Positions 26,243 to 46,250 of a stretch of DNA of 64,000 nucleotides are shown here, one piece after another. The position numbers were made by a program, and so were the translations under genes. Origin of the DNA: Amoebidium appalachense (Eukaryota; Ichthyosporea). The stretch is from assembly GCA_963693365.1 (NCBI GenBank), contig CAVNZM010000012.1, positions 6,014,001-6,078,000 of the forward strand. The letters run 5' to 3'. Within the stretch, counting starts at the first letter, position 1; each line of letters opens with the position of its first letter. Under the pieces are notes generated by a model, which was given only the letters and a program-made list of their open reading frames with translations, searched no databases and was not told the origin of the DNA.

Positions 26243-26966
26243 GGAGGGGGGAAGGTGGGGCTGCTCGGTTTTCAGAGGGAAAGAGGGTTTCATATGCATG
26301 ATCATGGCTTTATTGAAATGCCTGCATTATATGGTCATTCAGACACGGAGATATTTCAGACGTCGGAATGGTGTGCATAACAAAAGTGTCGGTTTATGTT
26401 TTAGCAACCTTTTTGTGGGCGGCAGTTTCTAGTGGATTCACCAAAGGATCAAACCCGATCCCTTGCAACATCATTTACAACTGATGCCCAGAATCCGGAC
26501 AACTTGGTTGTATGGCAGAAATGGTTTGCCACCAAAGGTTGGAAGTTATGGTTCTAGTGTAAGGTTATTAAGGGTAGGTTGGGGCTTGATTGTGGGACAA
26601 CATGCCATGATGTGCATACATAACCCTTTTTGAATGGTGGTGACCGTTTTCCTCGAGCCTTACACGTGCACCGAAACTGAGCATTAAACAAGTCCATTCT
26701 AGATTCTGAACATACGAGACGTATCGTGTTGCACCCTCACCAGCAAATGGAGATGTCACATGTGTACATGTACACGTTATTTCGAATAAAGATGTCAAAA
26801 ACACAAGGCATGACATGCATGAAGTGACACGTTACAGAGAGGGTGGGTGCTGTGTCGGTAGACAGTGACAGCAAAATAAGTACTTGTTCGTCTCAGGGTG
26901 GCTATTCAACCGTTCACTACCTCCCAGGAATTGTTTTTTTTTCTTGAATACAGAAAAGTGTTCTGG

Positions 26967-26974
26967 TATAAAAG
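26967..26974 (+). promoter_or_regulatory. TATA box of PCMT1
   Basis: TATAAAAG about 250 bp upstream of the PCMT1 start codon and in the correct orientation. A start site about 30 bp downstream (near 26998) is inferred. The sequence before the ATG has a CCTAG that could be a 5' UTR intron acceptor. Confidence 0.5.
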
Positions 26975-27008
26975 GCGAAAGTGCAATACTTGGAACGAAT
27001 TCCGGTGT

Positions 27009-27044
27009 ATGACGAGATATAGTGTCCAAATTCGTGTAACTTAG
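27009..27044 (+). other. Short upstream ORF in PCMT1 leader
   Basis: The first ATG after the TATA box opens an 11-codon ORF ending in TAG. No other ATG lies between it and the PCMT1 start at 27218. If the leader is unspliced, this ORF could reduce translation of the main frame. Confidence 0.35.
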
Positions 27045-27217
27045 TACACTGATTAGAGTACCACCCGCCCCTAGTGTGCCTCTGTTTGGCCATTTAGACT
27101 TTTACTCAAACCTTCCCACTCTCCTTTCAAACCCGTATTTCCTTTCTCTTTCTCTCATTTTACCCTCCCCCCCCCCCCCCTCCCCCCTCCCCTCACCCTT
27201 CTATCCTAGTCGCCACC

Positions 27218-33062
<5,845 letters not shown>

Positions 33063-33689
33063 TTGGCTGAAAATCATTCACTGAACAAATCTTTTTCAAC
33101 AAACCAAACAATATGAGTGGTTGGTTATCATGCGTTGACCAATTTAGCCATCTCTGCAAAGCCATGCTAAAAACTATTACTATCTAGAACCTTTTTTTGA
33201 ACATGTATTTTTGCTTTATTGCTCCTCTTTGAAATCAGTCTATTACGTGACGTCTGGCCGAGAAACAGATTCCCAGGGGACCCCTACCGAACAACATACC
33301 AACATTGCAAAATGAAAAGGGAACTATGCTTTTGACCAATTGACCGGCGAGTTTAAATATAGCGGCTTCTTAGGGCCAGCATGGAAGATGTATGTTAGCA
33401 TTTAGGGTGTTTCTATTGGTGGTTCTCTCCTATGATGCATGCAATCGCTGGTAGTGTTATTACCGCAGCATAAATAGGCTATATTGCTCTTCGACTCCCA
33501 CGAGAGCTATTAATCACACCTAGTGTTTTTCATGCATGACGTCATTATTTGCATTTTGCGAACACTCCTTTATATCAAAGCAGGGCACATGTTGACACTT
33601 GCATGACCCGCTGTGCTTGCTTGCACGCATGCACGTGTGTGCTCGTTCGTGCAAGATAGACACGTGCGTGCTTTTCGAACAACAGCACC
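33063..33689. other. Region downstream of PCMT1
   Basis: About 600 bp of ordinary complex sequence that should contain the PCMT1 3' UTR. No further gene was recognised, and I saw no clear AATAAA close to the stop. Confidence 0.5.
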
Positions 33690-34381
33690 AAGACCCCCAT
33701 CCTGTCCCACAATCACATTTCTGCTTTCGTGCATTCACCCACCAGCTGATTTTACTCCCGTCAGTTGGGTGACGATCCACACAAATGCATGCCGCTATGG
33801 TGGTGTGCAGCTGACCTTGAGGACCACCCACACTGGGTAGGAAATGGTTTGTCGCCCACTGTATTAAATGCTGAAAAAGTCTTTCGCCGGCTGCCCCCCC
33901 CCCCCTCCCCCTCCCAACCACCACCACCACCACCACCACACACACACGCCTTCCTCCCCCCCTTCTCACCCCCTCCCTCTTCCCCCCCCCCCCCCCCCCC
34001 CCCCCTCCCCCACGTTCATCCATCCCCACATGGATATGCACACATCTGATTCAGCAGCCTTCACATGTCACCTCCTTTCACCCAACTCGGTGACTGCCCA
34101 GGACCACCACACAGGCAAAAATTGCACATCTCCTATACTCCCTAAGGCTTACACAATGCCCCTCCATTCTACTACCAGCATTGTAAATGCTTTGGTTTTT
34201 ATTTTTTCTCCTTTGGGGGGAAGGGGGGCGGGAGGGGAGGGGAGGGGGAGGGGGGAGGAGAGGGGAGGGGGGAGGGGGGGACTGGGGGGGCTGAATCAGA
34301 TGTGTGCATGTACATGTGGGGATGAATTCCGAAAAAAGCCACAACACCACGTGCACCACCATCACCACTAACACACACACA

Positions 34382-34458
<77 letters not shown>

Positions 34459-35249
34459 GCGCACACACACACACATACACACATTCACACACACACATTC
34501 ACACACATACACACACACACACATACCGTGGCATGCACACATACACACAAGACACCCACACATACCACCAGGCTCCTCTGTATGTGACTGTGGGTCACAC
34601 GGTGTATGTTGATACGAAAAGGGGGGGGGGGAGGGGGGGGGGGGAAGGGGGGAGGGGGGAGGCGGTGGGGGGGGGGGGGGGGGGGCTTTTTTTTTTGTTG
34701 GGGGGGGGTGGGGGGGTGGAAATGGATAATGTATTGGGAAAGACCAGCATATGGGTGAGACAAACAAGACTACTACATGTTGCACTGTATACTCTGTATA
34801 TACGGACCTAAACTGCTATTCCGTCCCACAATCACATTTACGGCTTTGTGCATTCACTCACCAGCTAATTTCACTCCCGTCAGTTGGGTGACCGCCCACA
34901 CAAATGCGTGCCACTCATGCCACTATGAGCTATGGTGGTGTGCAGCTTCTTCAACGCCGTAGCGAGCAATTATTGAAGGGGAGCAAATGGTTGCCCAAAT
35001 CAATTGCTGAAGCTTCCGACTTTGCCAACCGCCTTCCCCCCCCCCCCCCCCCCCTCTCTCCTCCCTCTTCCAACCCACCATCCCTATGCGGACACACACC
35101 CACATCTGACTGTGTGTTTTAGCTTCCATGTCACCTCTTTCAACTGCGCCACAACCACAGGCCGCTGCGTACACACAGCCATGAAGCCTAACCCCTGTCA
35201 CCCCCTCCCCCCCCCCCCCCCCCCCCTTTCCACCCCCTCCCCCCTTCCT

Positions 35250-35280
<31 letters not shown>

Positions 35281-35782
35281 CACGGGTAGTTCAATGTCAT
35301 GTAGATGCTCTTCCTCAGATCCACGCAAACCGCTGTTGTTGTTCTTACATGCATTCTTACAAATAAACATGTGCACGGGCACACCAAAATCAGTTGGAAA
35401 TAAATTTCTTAGTAGGCTGTACAAGGGGATGCATGTTGCAGTGTCGGGAGTGTAGTACAGACAGATAGTGATAACGATGCCTATGATACCCGGTTCCCCA
35501 TACCTTCTCCTGTACTGCAGAACCGCTTTCGATCAGAGCACCTTTGTACAAGAATAAAAACAACCGACTATTTATTATATCATCATGCAGTAATGTTATA
35601 AGCAACTATGTGTCATTATGTACACTCTCACATCCAGGCTGGCCCCTACCAGTACTAGTATTATTGATTCAGGAAAAAAAAAAAAAAGAGGGGGAGGGAG
35701 GGGGGGGGAAGAGGAGGAGGAGGTGAGGTCGGGTGCCCTTGCTGTCTGTGTGTGTGACACCGCAGCATGTGCAGAAGTGTGT

Positions 35783-35813
<31 letters not shown>

Positions 35814-38141
35814 GGGGGAAGAGAGAAGAGGGGGATGGGGGGGGGGGGATGGGGGGGGGGGGGAGTTTGGGGGGAGGGAGGGGAGGGAGAGGGAATATAT
35901 CGATAGGAGACGGGGGAAGAGGAGGGGAGAGAGGGGCACAGGGGGGGGGGGGGGGGGGGGGGGGGGGAGAATGGGGCAGGGGATACGGGCATGAACAATT
36001 GGGGTTCGGCCAGACGGCAGTGGGAATTTCCCACGGCACCCACCCTCCCCTCTCTTAGCCGGGTGTTTGTGTGTGTGTTTGGGTTGGGGGTTAGGGTTAG
36101 GCTAGTAGTATGGTCATCCATATCCGGGCCCAAACTGTTAGCCCATGTACAGTATAAAGACATCTCTAACAAAAGCTCAGGCTCACCATACTATCGATTT
36201 CCCACAATCACAGTTAGGGCTTTGCGCATTCACACACCAGCTGATTTCACTCCCGTCAGTTGGGTGATCACCAACACAAATGCATGCCACTAAGGTGATT
36301 GTGCAGCACGTGTGATCGGCTCCATGAAACGCCCACACAGTTACGGCAGCCGGTTGGTAGGAGGCAAATGGTCGCCCGTAACGGCTGCTGAAGAGTCCTC
36401 CTTCCCCACCAATGCTTGTGGGTCATGCACATGCTAGCATTCCACTGGCAGGTTAGCTGCTGTTGTTGTTCTTGCATGCATATTTGGAAGCACAAGCAAT
36501 ATGTATGACATATGAAAAAGGGTACAACACAGGTACACTCGATGTTAAGTTATAAGGTTGACAAAAGACCTATGTTGCAGTGGCGAGTGTAGCATAAATT
36601 GATGGTGATATCAATACCGGATGATGCACGGTTCCCCATGCAGGCTCTTCTCGTATACCCTTGCATTGTTGCTTTTGACCAGAGCACCTTTGTACAAGTC
36701 TTAGAATAGAAACAACCGACTGCTTATCATATTTTGCCGTTACTTTCTAAGCAGTTACACTCTCACACCCAGCCTGGCCTTTATTAGTACTAGCTGCTTG
36801 TTGGTTCAAATGGAAAAAAGGGGGAGTAGAGGAGGGGGAGGGCGGGGGGCCGGGGGGGGGGGGGGGGGGGGGGGGGGGGATGGAGGGAGGCTGAAGAATT
36901 GGCATGTGTGTGGTGGTTTGTCGGTATTGTGTTGGGTGAAAGAAAGTACTTCACATACGCCAATGTGATGTGTGTTTGTGTATAGGGGTGGGGTGTTTTT
37001 TTCTTTTCTTTCTCCCTCTCTCTCTTTCTCTTTTTTTTTTTGAGGGGGAGGGGGAGGGGGGAGGGGGGGGGGGGTTGGTTCTGCAAAGAATTATTCAGCA
37101 ATTAATCTGGGCAACCATTTGACCCTTATCCCCCTGATAAAGGGACGTGGTCCAGGGTTGCACACCACCATAATGGCAAGCATTTGTGTGGGTGGTCGCC
37201 CAACTGACTGGAGGGAAATCAGCCGGTGGGTGAATGCACGAGGCAGTAAATGTGATTGTGGGACGAATTGGGGGCCTTGGCGCTGTTGTCAGAGATGTCT
37301 GCCTACCATAAATGAATTGATAGTTTAGGCCCGGATATGGACGACCATAGGCTGTTAAATGCTGGCCTTTACCTTACACTCTCCATACCCTCCTCCCCCC
37401 CCCCCCTTCCCCCGCCGCCCCCCTCCACCCCCCCGCCCCTCATCCCCCGTCCTCCCCTCCCCCCCCCCCCCCCCCCTCTCCCCTACACGGACACACACAC
37501 ACAAAAAAAGGAAAAAAGACAACCCGGGCCCACTACCGCCACTATGTTGCTATCCCCCGAGCCATACTCCCGCCTCCCCTGACCCCCTCCCCCCCACCCC
37601 CTCCCCCCACCCCCCGCCGCCGCCGCCGTCTCCTAGAGCTCCCCCCATCCTCGGCCTCCCCTTCCACACACACACACACCGTGACACGCACACAGACACA
37701 CAGACACACACACATGCCTACTTGTGTGTGTGCACATGTACACACACACACACACACACACTCTCTCTCTCTCTCTCTCAAGACACCCCTACAGGGAATT
37801 CACACACATACCTCCAGCGAATCAACTCTGAGGTAGTGTATGTGTGTGTGACTGACTATATGTGTGTGTGTGTGTGTGTGTGATGAATAAGGAGCGGGAC
37901 GAAGTGAGCTGGGGGGTCCCACTGGACCGTACACCTTTATGCCCATGTTCACCCACACTGCCTTTGCACACATTTAGTCTCCGCATGCACAGAACCGGAC
38001 AAGGTACTGCGTGCAAGCACTCAAGAACTATCGACCCAGGTCTGAGACCCAAAATGCAGAAAAGTAGAACGATTTGGACGCTGTGTCTCTCAGAGAGTGC
38101 GGCAAGGGGAATGGCAGTGGTGGTGTGTTGTGTGTGGCACG

Positions 38142-38190
<49 letters not shown>

Positions 38191-39029
38191 CGTGCGTGCG
38201 TGTGTGCGGGTGTGCATGCATGTGCGTCCGTGTGCGTGTGCGTGCGTGTGCGTGTGCGCGTGTGCCCCGTGTATGTGTGTGGAAGGGGAGGGGCGATGGG
38301 GGGGGGGGAGCGGGGGAGGGGAGGAGGAGAGGGGGCCCCGGGAGGAGGGAGGAGGGGGAGGGGTGATGGGAGAATGGCGCAGGAGATGTGGACAAAAGTT
38401 CTGGTAGGGGCCTGGGCCAGGTGGGAAGGGAGAAAGTCTTCTTTGCTTTCCTTTTTTCCCCCTTCTTTTTTTTTTTACCGCGCGTGTGCCTGTGTGTGTG
38501 GAGGGGAGAAGGGAGGGAGGGAGGGGAAGGGGGGAGGGGGTGTGTGAAGAGAGAGCGAGAGCGAGAGAGAGCGAGAGCAAGGGCCGCCAGGCGCCGGCCC
38601 GACGGAAGGCCAGAAGGCGGAAGTGCAGTGCGGGGGTCAGCGCCGGCAGGAAGGAAAGCAGATGACGTCGGATGGTGAAGGAGTGTGGAAAGTGCACATA
38701 CCTAAATTAATTTTTTTTTCATGCCTAAAATATGTTTTCTAAGGCGGATGTATTTTCCTTCTAGGGCTAACTGACACATATATGTGGTGGCTAATCTTTT
38801 GAAACTTTGTTTACATAGGACCGCCAATCAGCTTGCGGTGAAACAGATCAGCCAATAGGAAAGTAATAAACCTGTCGTCAAGTTGCGGCCAGCTGTGACT
38901 TCCAGATCCGATCCTCGTCGACCTCGAGCTCACTCACACACTCACCAAACACACGTATACCCTGAGGCACTCACACATGCACGCACACACACGCAAACAT
39001 GCGTATACACACACACACATACGTACCCA

Positions 39030-39534
<505 letters not shown>

Positions 39535-40313
39535 CACACACAAACACACACAAGTGTACACACAGAAACACACATACAAACACATTTCTGCATGCACGTG
39601 TACACGCACACACACACACCAACACACAACCAATACCTTTTCAGGCGTGCAGTGGGGATGAAAAGAACACACATATCCTACTAATTGAGACATAATACTA
39701 ATAAAGACATAAGATAAACTTTATGGGTGCCAGGGGGGAGGGGGGGGCGCGGGGGAGGAAGGGGGAGGGGAGGGGGAAGGAGGGGAGGGAAAGGAGGGAG
39801 GTGGGGAGGGAGGGAGAGGGGGGGGGGGGGGGGAGAGGGTAATGCGAGACTCCGAGAGCTCTGTTAGGCCAATAGGTGCACATGTGCACGTGGTGATTCA
39901 CGGTGAGTCAGACGTCACGCCTGATACAGATTAAACAAGGGGGATTCAGGATTTCTTATCACGGTGATTTACCTACAAAACTATAAGTATTCGGTTTTTT
40001 TTTTTTGGTTCAACTTTGGGGGGGGGTTGGGAGGGGGGATACTAAATTAGCAGAAATTGTCGAAAAGGATTGTACGCTTGCCTTGTTTTAATTTTCAAAT
40101 TGGTTAGATTCCTATGCTGTTTGGGTTCAATTGTGGACATTCAATGGATCCAGGAATCCGAACTTGTTTTTTTTTTTTGTTTTGATCAGACCTTATGTCC
40201 TTGGAAAATCAAAGAAAGGGGGAGGGGGAGGGGACCGTTGTGTCTGTCTGTAATAATTGTGTGTGTGTGTGTGTGTGTGCGGACAGAGGGGAGGGGGGAG
40301 GGGGGAGGAGCGG

Positions 40314-40363
<50 letters not shown>

Positions 40364-40929
40364 ATTGGTCGTAGGTGGTGTCCGAACAGTTTATACCCCA
40401 TGCACCATATGATGATTTTCTTTTTTCCCCTGCTCTCAGAGCAAAATATTCTAATTGGTTGACATGTTGACTCGGAGGGTTTTAAGCCCACAATGTCACC
40501 AAAAACCTGGTACCACAAACAGCGAATCGTGAACCGTAAAAATACCAAACACTTCTAAACCCTTATCCGACCTCTCGAACCTTTGCTGCACAGTTAATAA
40601 CCATAGGAATTAACTGACCCAAAGCCAAATGTTGGAACATAACATGTTCAACCAATAATATACAATGCCAGACTGTCTGATGGGTCCGATTTAATTTAAA
40701 AACATCTATTTGGCGGGGACACAAGAACCACAACGTCTATTCTCGGGCACATCACTAATAGATGTGGCGGGTAAGAAGAAAGGTGACAAAATTGGCGTGT
40801 GTGTGGTGGTCCGCGTGGGTATTGTGTTGGGTGAAAGTACTTGACATATTGAATTCAGATGTGTGTTTATGTTTAGGGGTGGATGGGTGGGCGGGTGGTT
40901 GTTTTCTTTTTTTTTTTTTTTTTTTTTTG

Positions 40930-40976
<47 letters not shown>

Positions 40977-41944
40977 GGGGGGGGAGAGGCGGGGAGGGGA
41001 AGAGGGGGGGGAGGGAGGGGGACGGATGAAGAAGGAGGGGAGTCCGACATAGGATTCTTCAGCAGTTTATCTGGCAACCGCTCGACCCTTAGTCGCCTGA
41101 GGATGGGTTTCACTGGATTCCATCGTTGCACACCACCATAATGGCATGCATTTGTGTGGGCAGTCACCCAACTGACGGGAGTGAAATCGGCAAGTGGGTG
41201 AATGCACAAAGCCATGGCTTTGATTGTGGGACAGGATGGTGTGGTCTTAGCTGTTGTTCTGAGATGTCTGCATACCATACATAATGGACAGTTTAGAGAC
41301 GGATGTGGACGCCCACAGGCTGTTTAATGCTGGGCTTCACCTTACACTCTCCATACATACAACCCCTCCAAACCCCCCTCCCCCGTCCTCCCCCCACCCC
41401 CCCCTCCCTCCCCCTTCCCCTTCCCCCCCCCCCCCCCCCCCCCCCCCCCAACATCACACACACACACACACCTTGAAACAAAAAAAAGGGGAAAAAAACA
41501 GCCCTTCCTACCGCCCCACCGGGCCGGGCCCACTACCACCAAGTTGTTGCTGTCTCCTGCGCCATTCTCCCCCCCCCCCCCCCCCTCCCCCCCCCCCCCC
41601 CCCCCAAAAGCATAATGGCATTTCTGACAGGCTGGGTTTGTAGCGATATTATCACCCCTCAAGAACACTTTTTTGGCTGTTATCGATATTTTTTCTGAAA
41701 GCTTATAAATTTTACTATATTGTTTTGTAGAAATGATAGTCCTGCAGGCAGCGCTCCAGCCAAAAACGTTAGCCAGCAAGGAGACAAAACGAACCTTTTA
41801 TGGTTTAACTTAGCCACCTGCCAAGAATGGTGCGTAAATAATTGGTTAAATTTGATTGGGTAACACGTGCCATCATGCTCCCCCCTCCCCCCTCCCCCCT
41901 CCCCCCCAGGCCCCCCCCCCTCGACCCTCCCCTTCCGCATACAC

Positions 41945-41996
<52 letters not shown>

Positions 41997-42105
41997 CCAC
42001 ACACATCCACACACATCCACACTCGCGAGCGCACACACACACACACACACAACACATCCCCACAAGGAAGTTGCACAAACCCTTCCAGTGCATTACTCCG
42101 AGGTG

Positions 42106-42190
<85 letters not shown>

Positions 42191-44182
42191 GAATAAGGAG
42201 GGTGATGAAGTGGGATGGGAGGGCTCAATGGACCGTACTGTGTGTCCATATTCACCCACGCTGCCTTTGCACACACTGTGCATGCATGGAGGGCAAGGTA
42301 CTGCGTGAGGTGATGTGTGTCTTGTTTGAAAGTGGTTCTAGTGGGCCCGGGCCGGTGGGAAGAGAGGGAGGGGGTTTGTCCCTCTCTTTTTCTTTTCTTT
42401 TCCACGTGCCTGTATGTGTGTATAGGAGGCCCCCGGTGGGGGACGGGAAGGGCAGGGAGGGGGGGGGGGGGGGGGGGAGGGAGGGGGGAGCGTGGGGGTA
42501 TGGAGAGTTTAAGAGGAAACCCATCATCATACAGCATACGGTCTTCCATTTCGCTTGTGGCCTAAATTGCTAACAGGCCGTATACAATATGAAGCCTTCT
42601 AACATGTCAACAGTCCCAAGTCCCCCATTTCATTCCACAATCACATCTACGGCTTTGTGCATTCACACACCAGCTGATTTTACTCCCGTCAGGTGGGTGA
42701 GCACCCACGTACACAAATGTATGTCATTATGGTGGTTTTGCACTCGTTCACAGCTTTTCTGCAAATTCCCATGGTAAGCCCTTGCTGATGGGCAAATGGT
42801 CGCTGATGACCATTGCTGAAGGTTCCGCTGCAGACCCTCCACTCCCCCCCCCCCCCAAGGAAGTTTCACCAGCACCACCAGCAAAACCAACGGTTCCCAA
42901 CCACCCATTCACCCTTATACATATGTACACACCTGTTTGGGAAGGGGGAGGGGAGAGAGGGGGGGGGGGGGGGGGGGGGAGGGGGGGGGAGCTATTTAGC
43001 CGTATGGTGGAGTCCGAATGGCATTTTTTCCGTGCACCATATATTAATTTCAACACAAAACATCCCCACTACATCCACCACCACAACCACCACACGCATA
43101 CCTGTGCGCGCACACACAAACCCACCCACGTACGCACACGCGCACGCGCGGGCACACAGTGTCACACACACTGACACACACTTCTTCTCCACCAGTTACC
43201 CTCATCTAGGCCAACCTTCACCAGGCTTCCCCCCCACACCCCCCACCCTCATCCCCCCCCCCCCAAAAAAAAAATAAAATAAAATAAAAAAATAAATAAA
43301 GACTAAAAATAAAAAATAAAAAATCCCTATCCCCGCCCTTTGTTGCGGGCACTTGGTTATATCGGAAAGGGGTACACTTGGCCACTCACATGTCCCACTG
43401 TGCGTGCTGTGCGCATGCACGTGTGCACTTTCGTACGCCTGCAAGGTGGGCACGTCCTTCTCTGGGAGCATGCAACTAACTGCACATGTCCACTCATGGA
43501 CTCTTTCTATTCCTCTCGTGCTTTTCGTTTCATGGTTGTACGTTTTGCAATCTGCCCTAGCACATCAAGCCCTTGCTGCTGGGCAAATGGTCGCCCATAA
43601 CCATTGCTGAAGAATCCGCTGCAGACCCCCCTGCCCCCCCATCCCCGCCCCCCCCTCCCCCCTCCCTCCCATTAAGCTTCACCACCGCCCCACCACCAGC
43701 AAAACCACCGGGCCCCACCTACCCATTCACCCTGATACAAACACACATGTTTGGGAAGGAGGGGGGGGGGGGGGGGGGGGGGGGGGACTATTTGGTCGTA
43801 TGGTGGAGTCCGAATGGCATATTTTCGTGCACCACATGAACACAAAAAATCCCACCACCACCACAACCACAGCGAACACGCGCACACACCCGGGCGTGCA
43901 CGTGCACACACGCGCACACACGCACACACACATAGACACGCACGCACACACACACACACAAAAGCACATACACTCACACTCACACATACTTCTTCCCCAC
44001 CAGGTAACCCTCACCTAGACCACCTATTTACATGTTCCCCCCCCCCCCCCCCCCCCCCCCCGGGCACCTCCTCCCCCGTCTTTTTTTCCGAGCACTCTGC
44101 TATATCAGAGATTGGTACACGTTGTCCCTTGCATGTCCCACTGTGTGTGCTGCACGCATGCACGTGTGTGCACGTCCGTGCA

Positions 44183-44350
44183 AGGTACATGCACGTGCTT
44201 TTCTGAGGACACATAACTGCACATATCCATTCATGCACCGTTCCTGTTCCATTTTCCATTCACTATCCATGGTTATGCATTGCACCCCCCGTGTACACCA
44301 ACATGTGGCAACCTCCAATACATAGTGCCCAAGTCATCATGCGTGTTTCG
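44183..44350 (+). repeat. Recent duplicate pair within family B (with 45256-45430)
   Basis: The two segments differ at only a few positions over about 165 bp, including TTCCATTCACTATCCATGG and the adjoining CACCAACATGTGGCAACC. They are far more alike than other family B copies, so this pair duplicated recently. Similar ORFs read from the two copies are a by-product. Confidence 0.85.
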
Positions 44351-45536
44351 GCTGTCTCTCGCTTTCTTGTGAGTGTGTGCCAGACTGTGTGTGGGGGGAA
44401 GGGGCGAGGGGAGGGGGGAGGAAGGAGGGAGGGGAGAGTGGGGGGGAGGAGGGGGGGGGTGGGGGGAAAGGCTATCATTGGACAGCCTATGGTGTTGCAT
44501 ATCGTTTTTAGCCGAAATTGTTAACAGGCTGTATACAGAATCATCTCTAACAACAGCCCGAAGGCCTCCATTTTGTCCCACAATCACAGCCACGGCTTTG
44601 ATGCATCTACCAACCAGCTGATTTCATTCCCGGCCGTTAGGTGACCACCCACAAAAATGCATGCCACTATGGTCGTTTCGCACTTGCTGACGAACTTTTC
44701 TTGTCCAACAGTAAGAGACCCTGCTGATGGGCAAATGGTCGCCCATATCAATTGCTGAAGATTCTACTGTAAATCCCTCCCCCCCTCCCCCCCCCCCCCC
44801 CCCCCTCCAAATGAAGCTTCACCACCACCAGCAAAACTATGGGTTTCACCCACTTATTCACCCTTACGCACCTTACGCATACACACATGTTTGAAAAGGC
44901 AGAGAGGGGGTTGAAAGCTATTTGGTCGTATGGTGGAAGCAAATGGCATATTTCCCGTGCACTATACGAACACACGAACCACCATCACAACCAACACACT
45001 CACATATATTACACAAGCACACACACATACGAAGGCACGCGCGCCCACACGCACTTCTTCCCCACCAGTTACCCTCACCTAGACCGACCTAAAGATGCCT
45101 TGCCCCCCTTCCCCCCCCCCCCCCGCACACACACACGCGCACACATAAATTCTTCCCCTTCTTTTGGCGAGCACTCTGTCAAAATTGGAGCGGGGCACAC
45201 GTCGTTGCATGTCCAACGTACTGTGTGTGCTGCACGCATGCACGTGTGTGCACGTCCGTGCAAGGCACAGGCACGTGCTTTTCTGGGAACATATAACTGC
45301 ACATCTCCATTCATGCACCGTTCCTGTTCCATTTTCCATTCACTATCCATGGTTATGCATTGCACCCCCCGTGTACACCAACATGTGGCAACCTCCAATA
45401 CATAGTGCCCAAGTCATCATGCGTGTTTCGGCTGTGTCTGGCTGAATTAATTCTTCCGGTGAACGATGTGTGTCAGACTGTGTGTGGGGGGGAAGGGGGG
45501 AGGGGGGCGGAGGGCGGAGGAAGGGTGGATGGGGGA

Positions 45537-45539
<3 letters not shown>

Positions 45540-45593
<54 letters not shown>
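45540..45593. repeat. 54-base G homopolymer
   Basis: This is the longest single-base run I found in the window; others of 40 or more are near 40317, 40932 and 53318. Exact length is likely to be uncertain in the assembly. It borders the CTAGCATTAGACAGCC module of family B. Confidence 0.8.
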
Positions 45594-45892
45594 CTAGCAT
45601 TAGACAGCCTATGGTGTTGCATATCGATCTTGGCCTAAATTATTAACAGGCTGCCAGGAACTATAAATGCATCTCCAACAACAGTGCCAAGTACCCATTC
45701 TGTCCCACAATCACAGCCATGGCTTTGTGCATTCACCCACCAGCTGGTTTCACTCCCGTCAGTTGGGTGACCACCCACACACATGCATGCCACTATGGTG
45801 TTTTGCATCCAGTTGTTACCCAAACAGCTGCCCTTTGGTAGTAGGCAAATGGTCGCCCGTAACCAATGGCTAAAAAGTTCTCTGCGGGACCC

Positions 45893-45926
<34 letters not shown>

Positions 45927-46197
45927 AATCACCACTACCATCACCACCGCCAAAACCGTCCTCCAAACCACCCACCCGCCCATTCACCCTATACATACAT
46001 ACATGTTTGGCAAGGGAGAGAGGGTGGTCAAACCTATATGGTTGTATGGTGGTGTTCAAATGGCACAATCTACGTGCACTAAATGAGCACAAAAAATTCC
46101 CCCCACCACCACCACCACTGGCAACCAACAAGCGCACACGTGGGGGTGTGCTCGCACGCACACGTACATTACACAAGCACACACACATACGAAAGCA

Positions 46198-46250
<53 letters not shown>

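Noticed and set aside
36080-36110. TTAGGG-like telomere motif (GGGTTAGGGTTAGG)
   Set aside because: Only about two units. Too short to be an interstitial telomere.
44100-45398. Two similar ORFs on the minus strand (about 72 and 107 codons)
   Set aside because: They come from a duplicated family B segment. The similarity is DNA-level and the reading frame has no other support.
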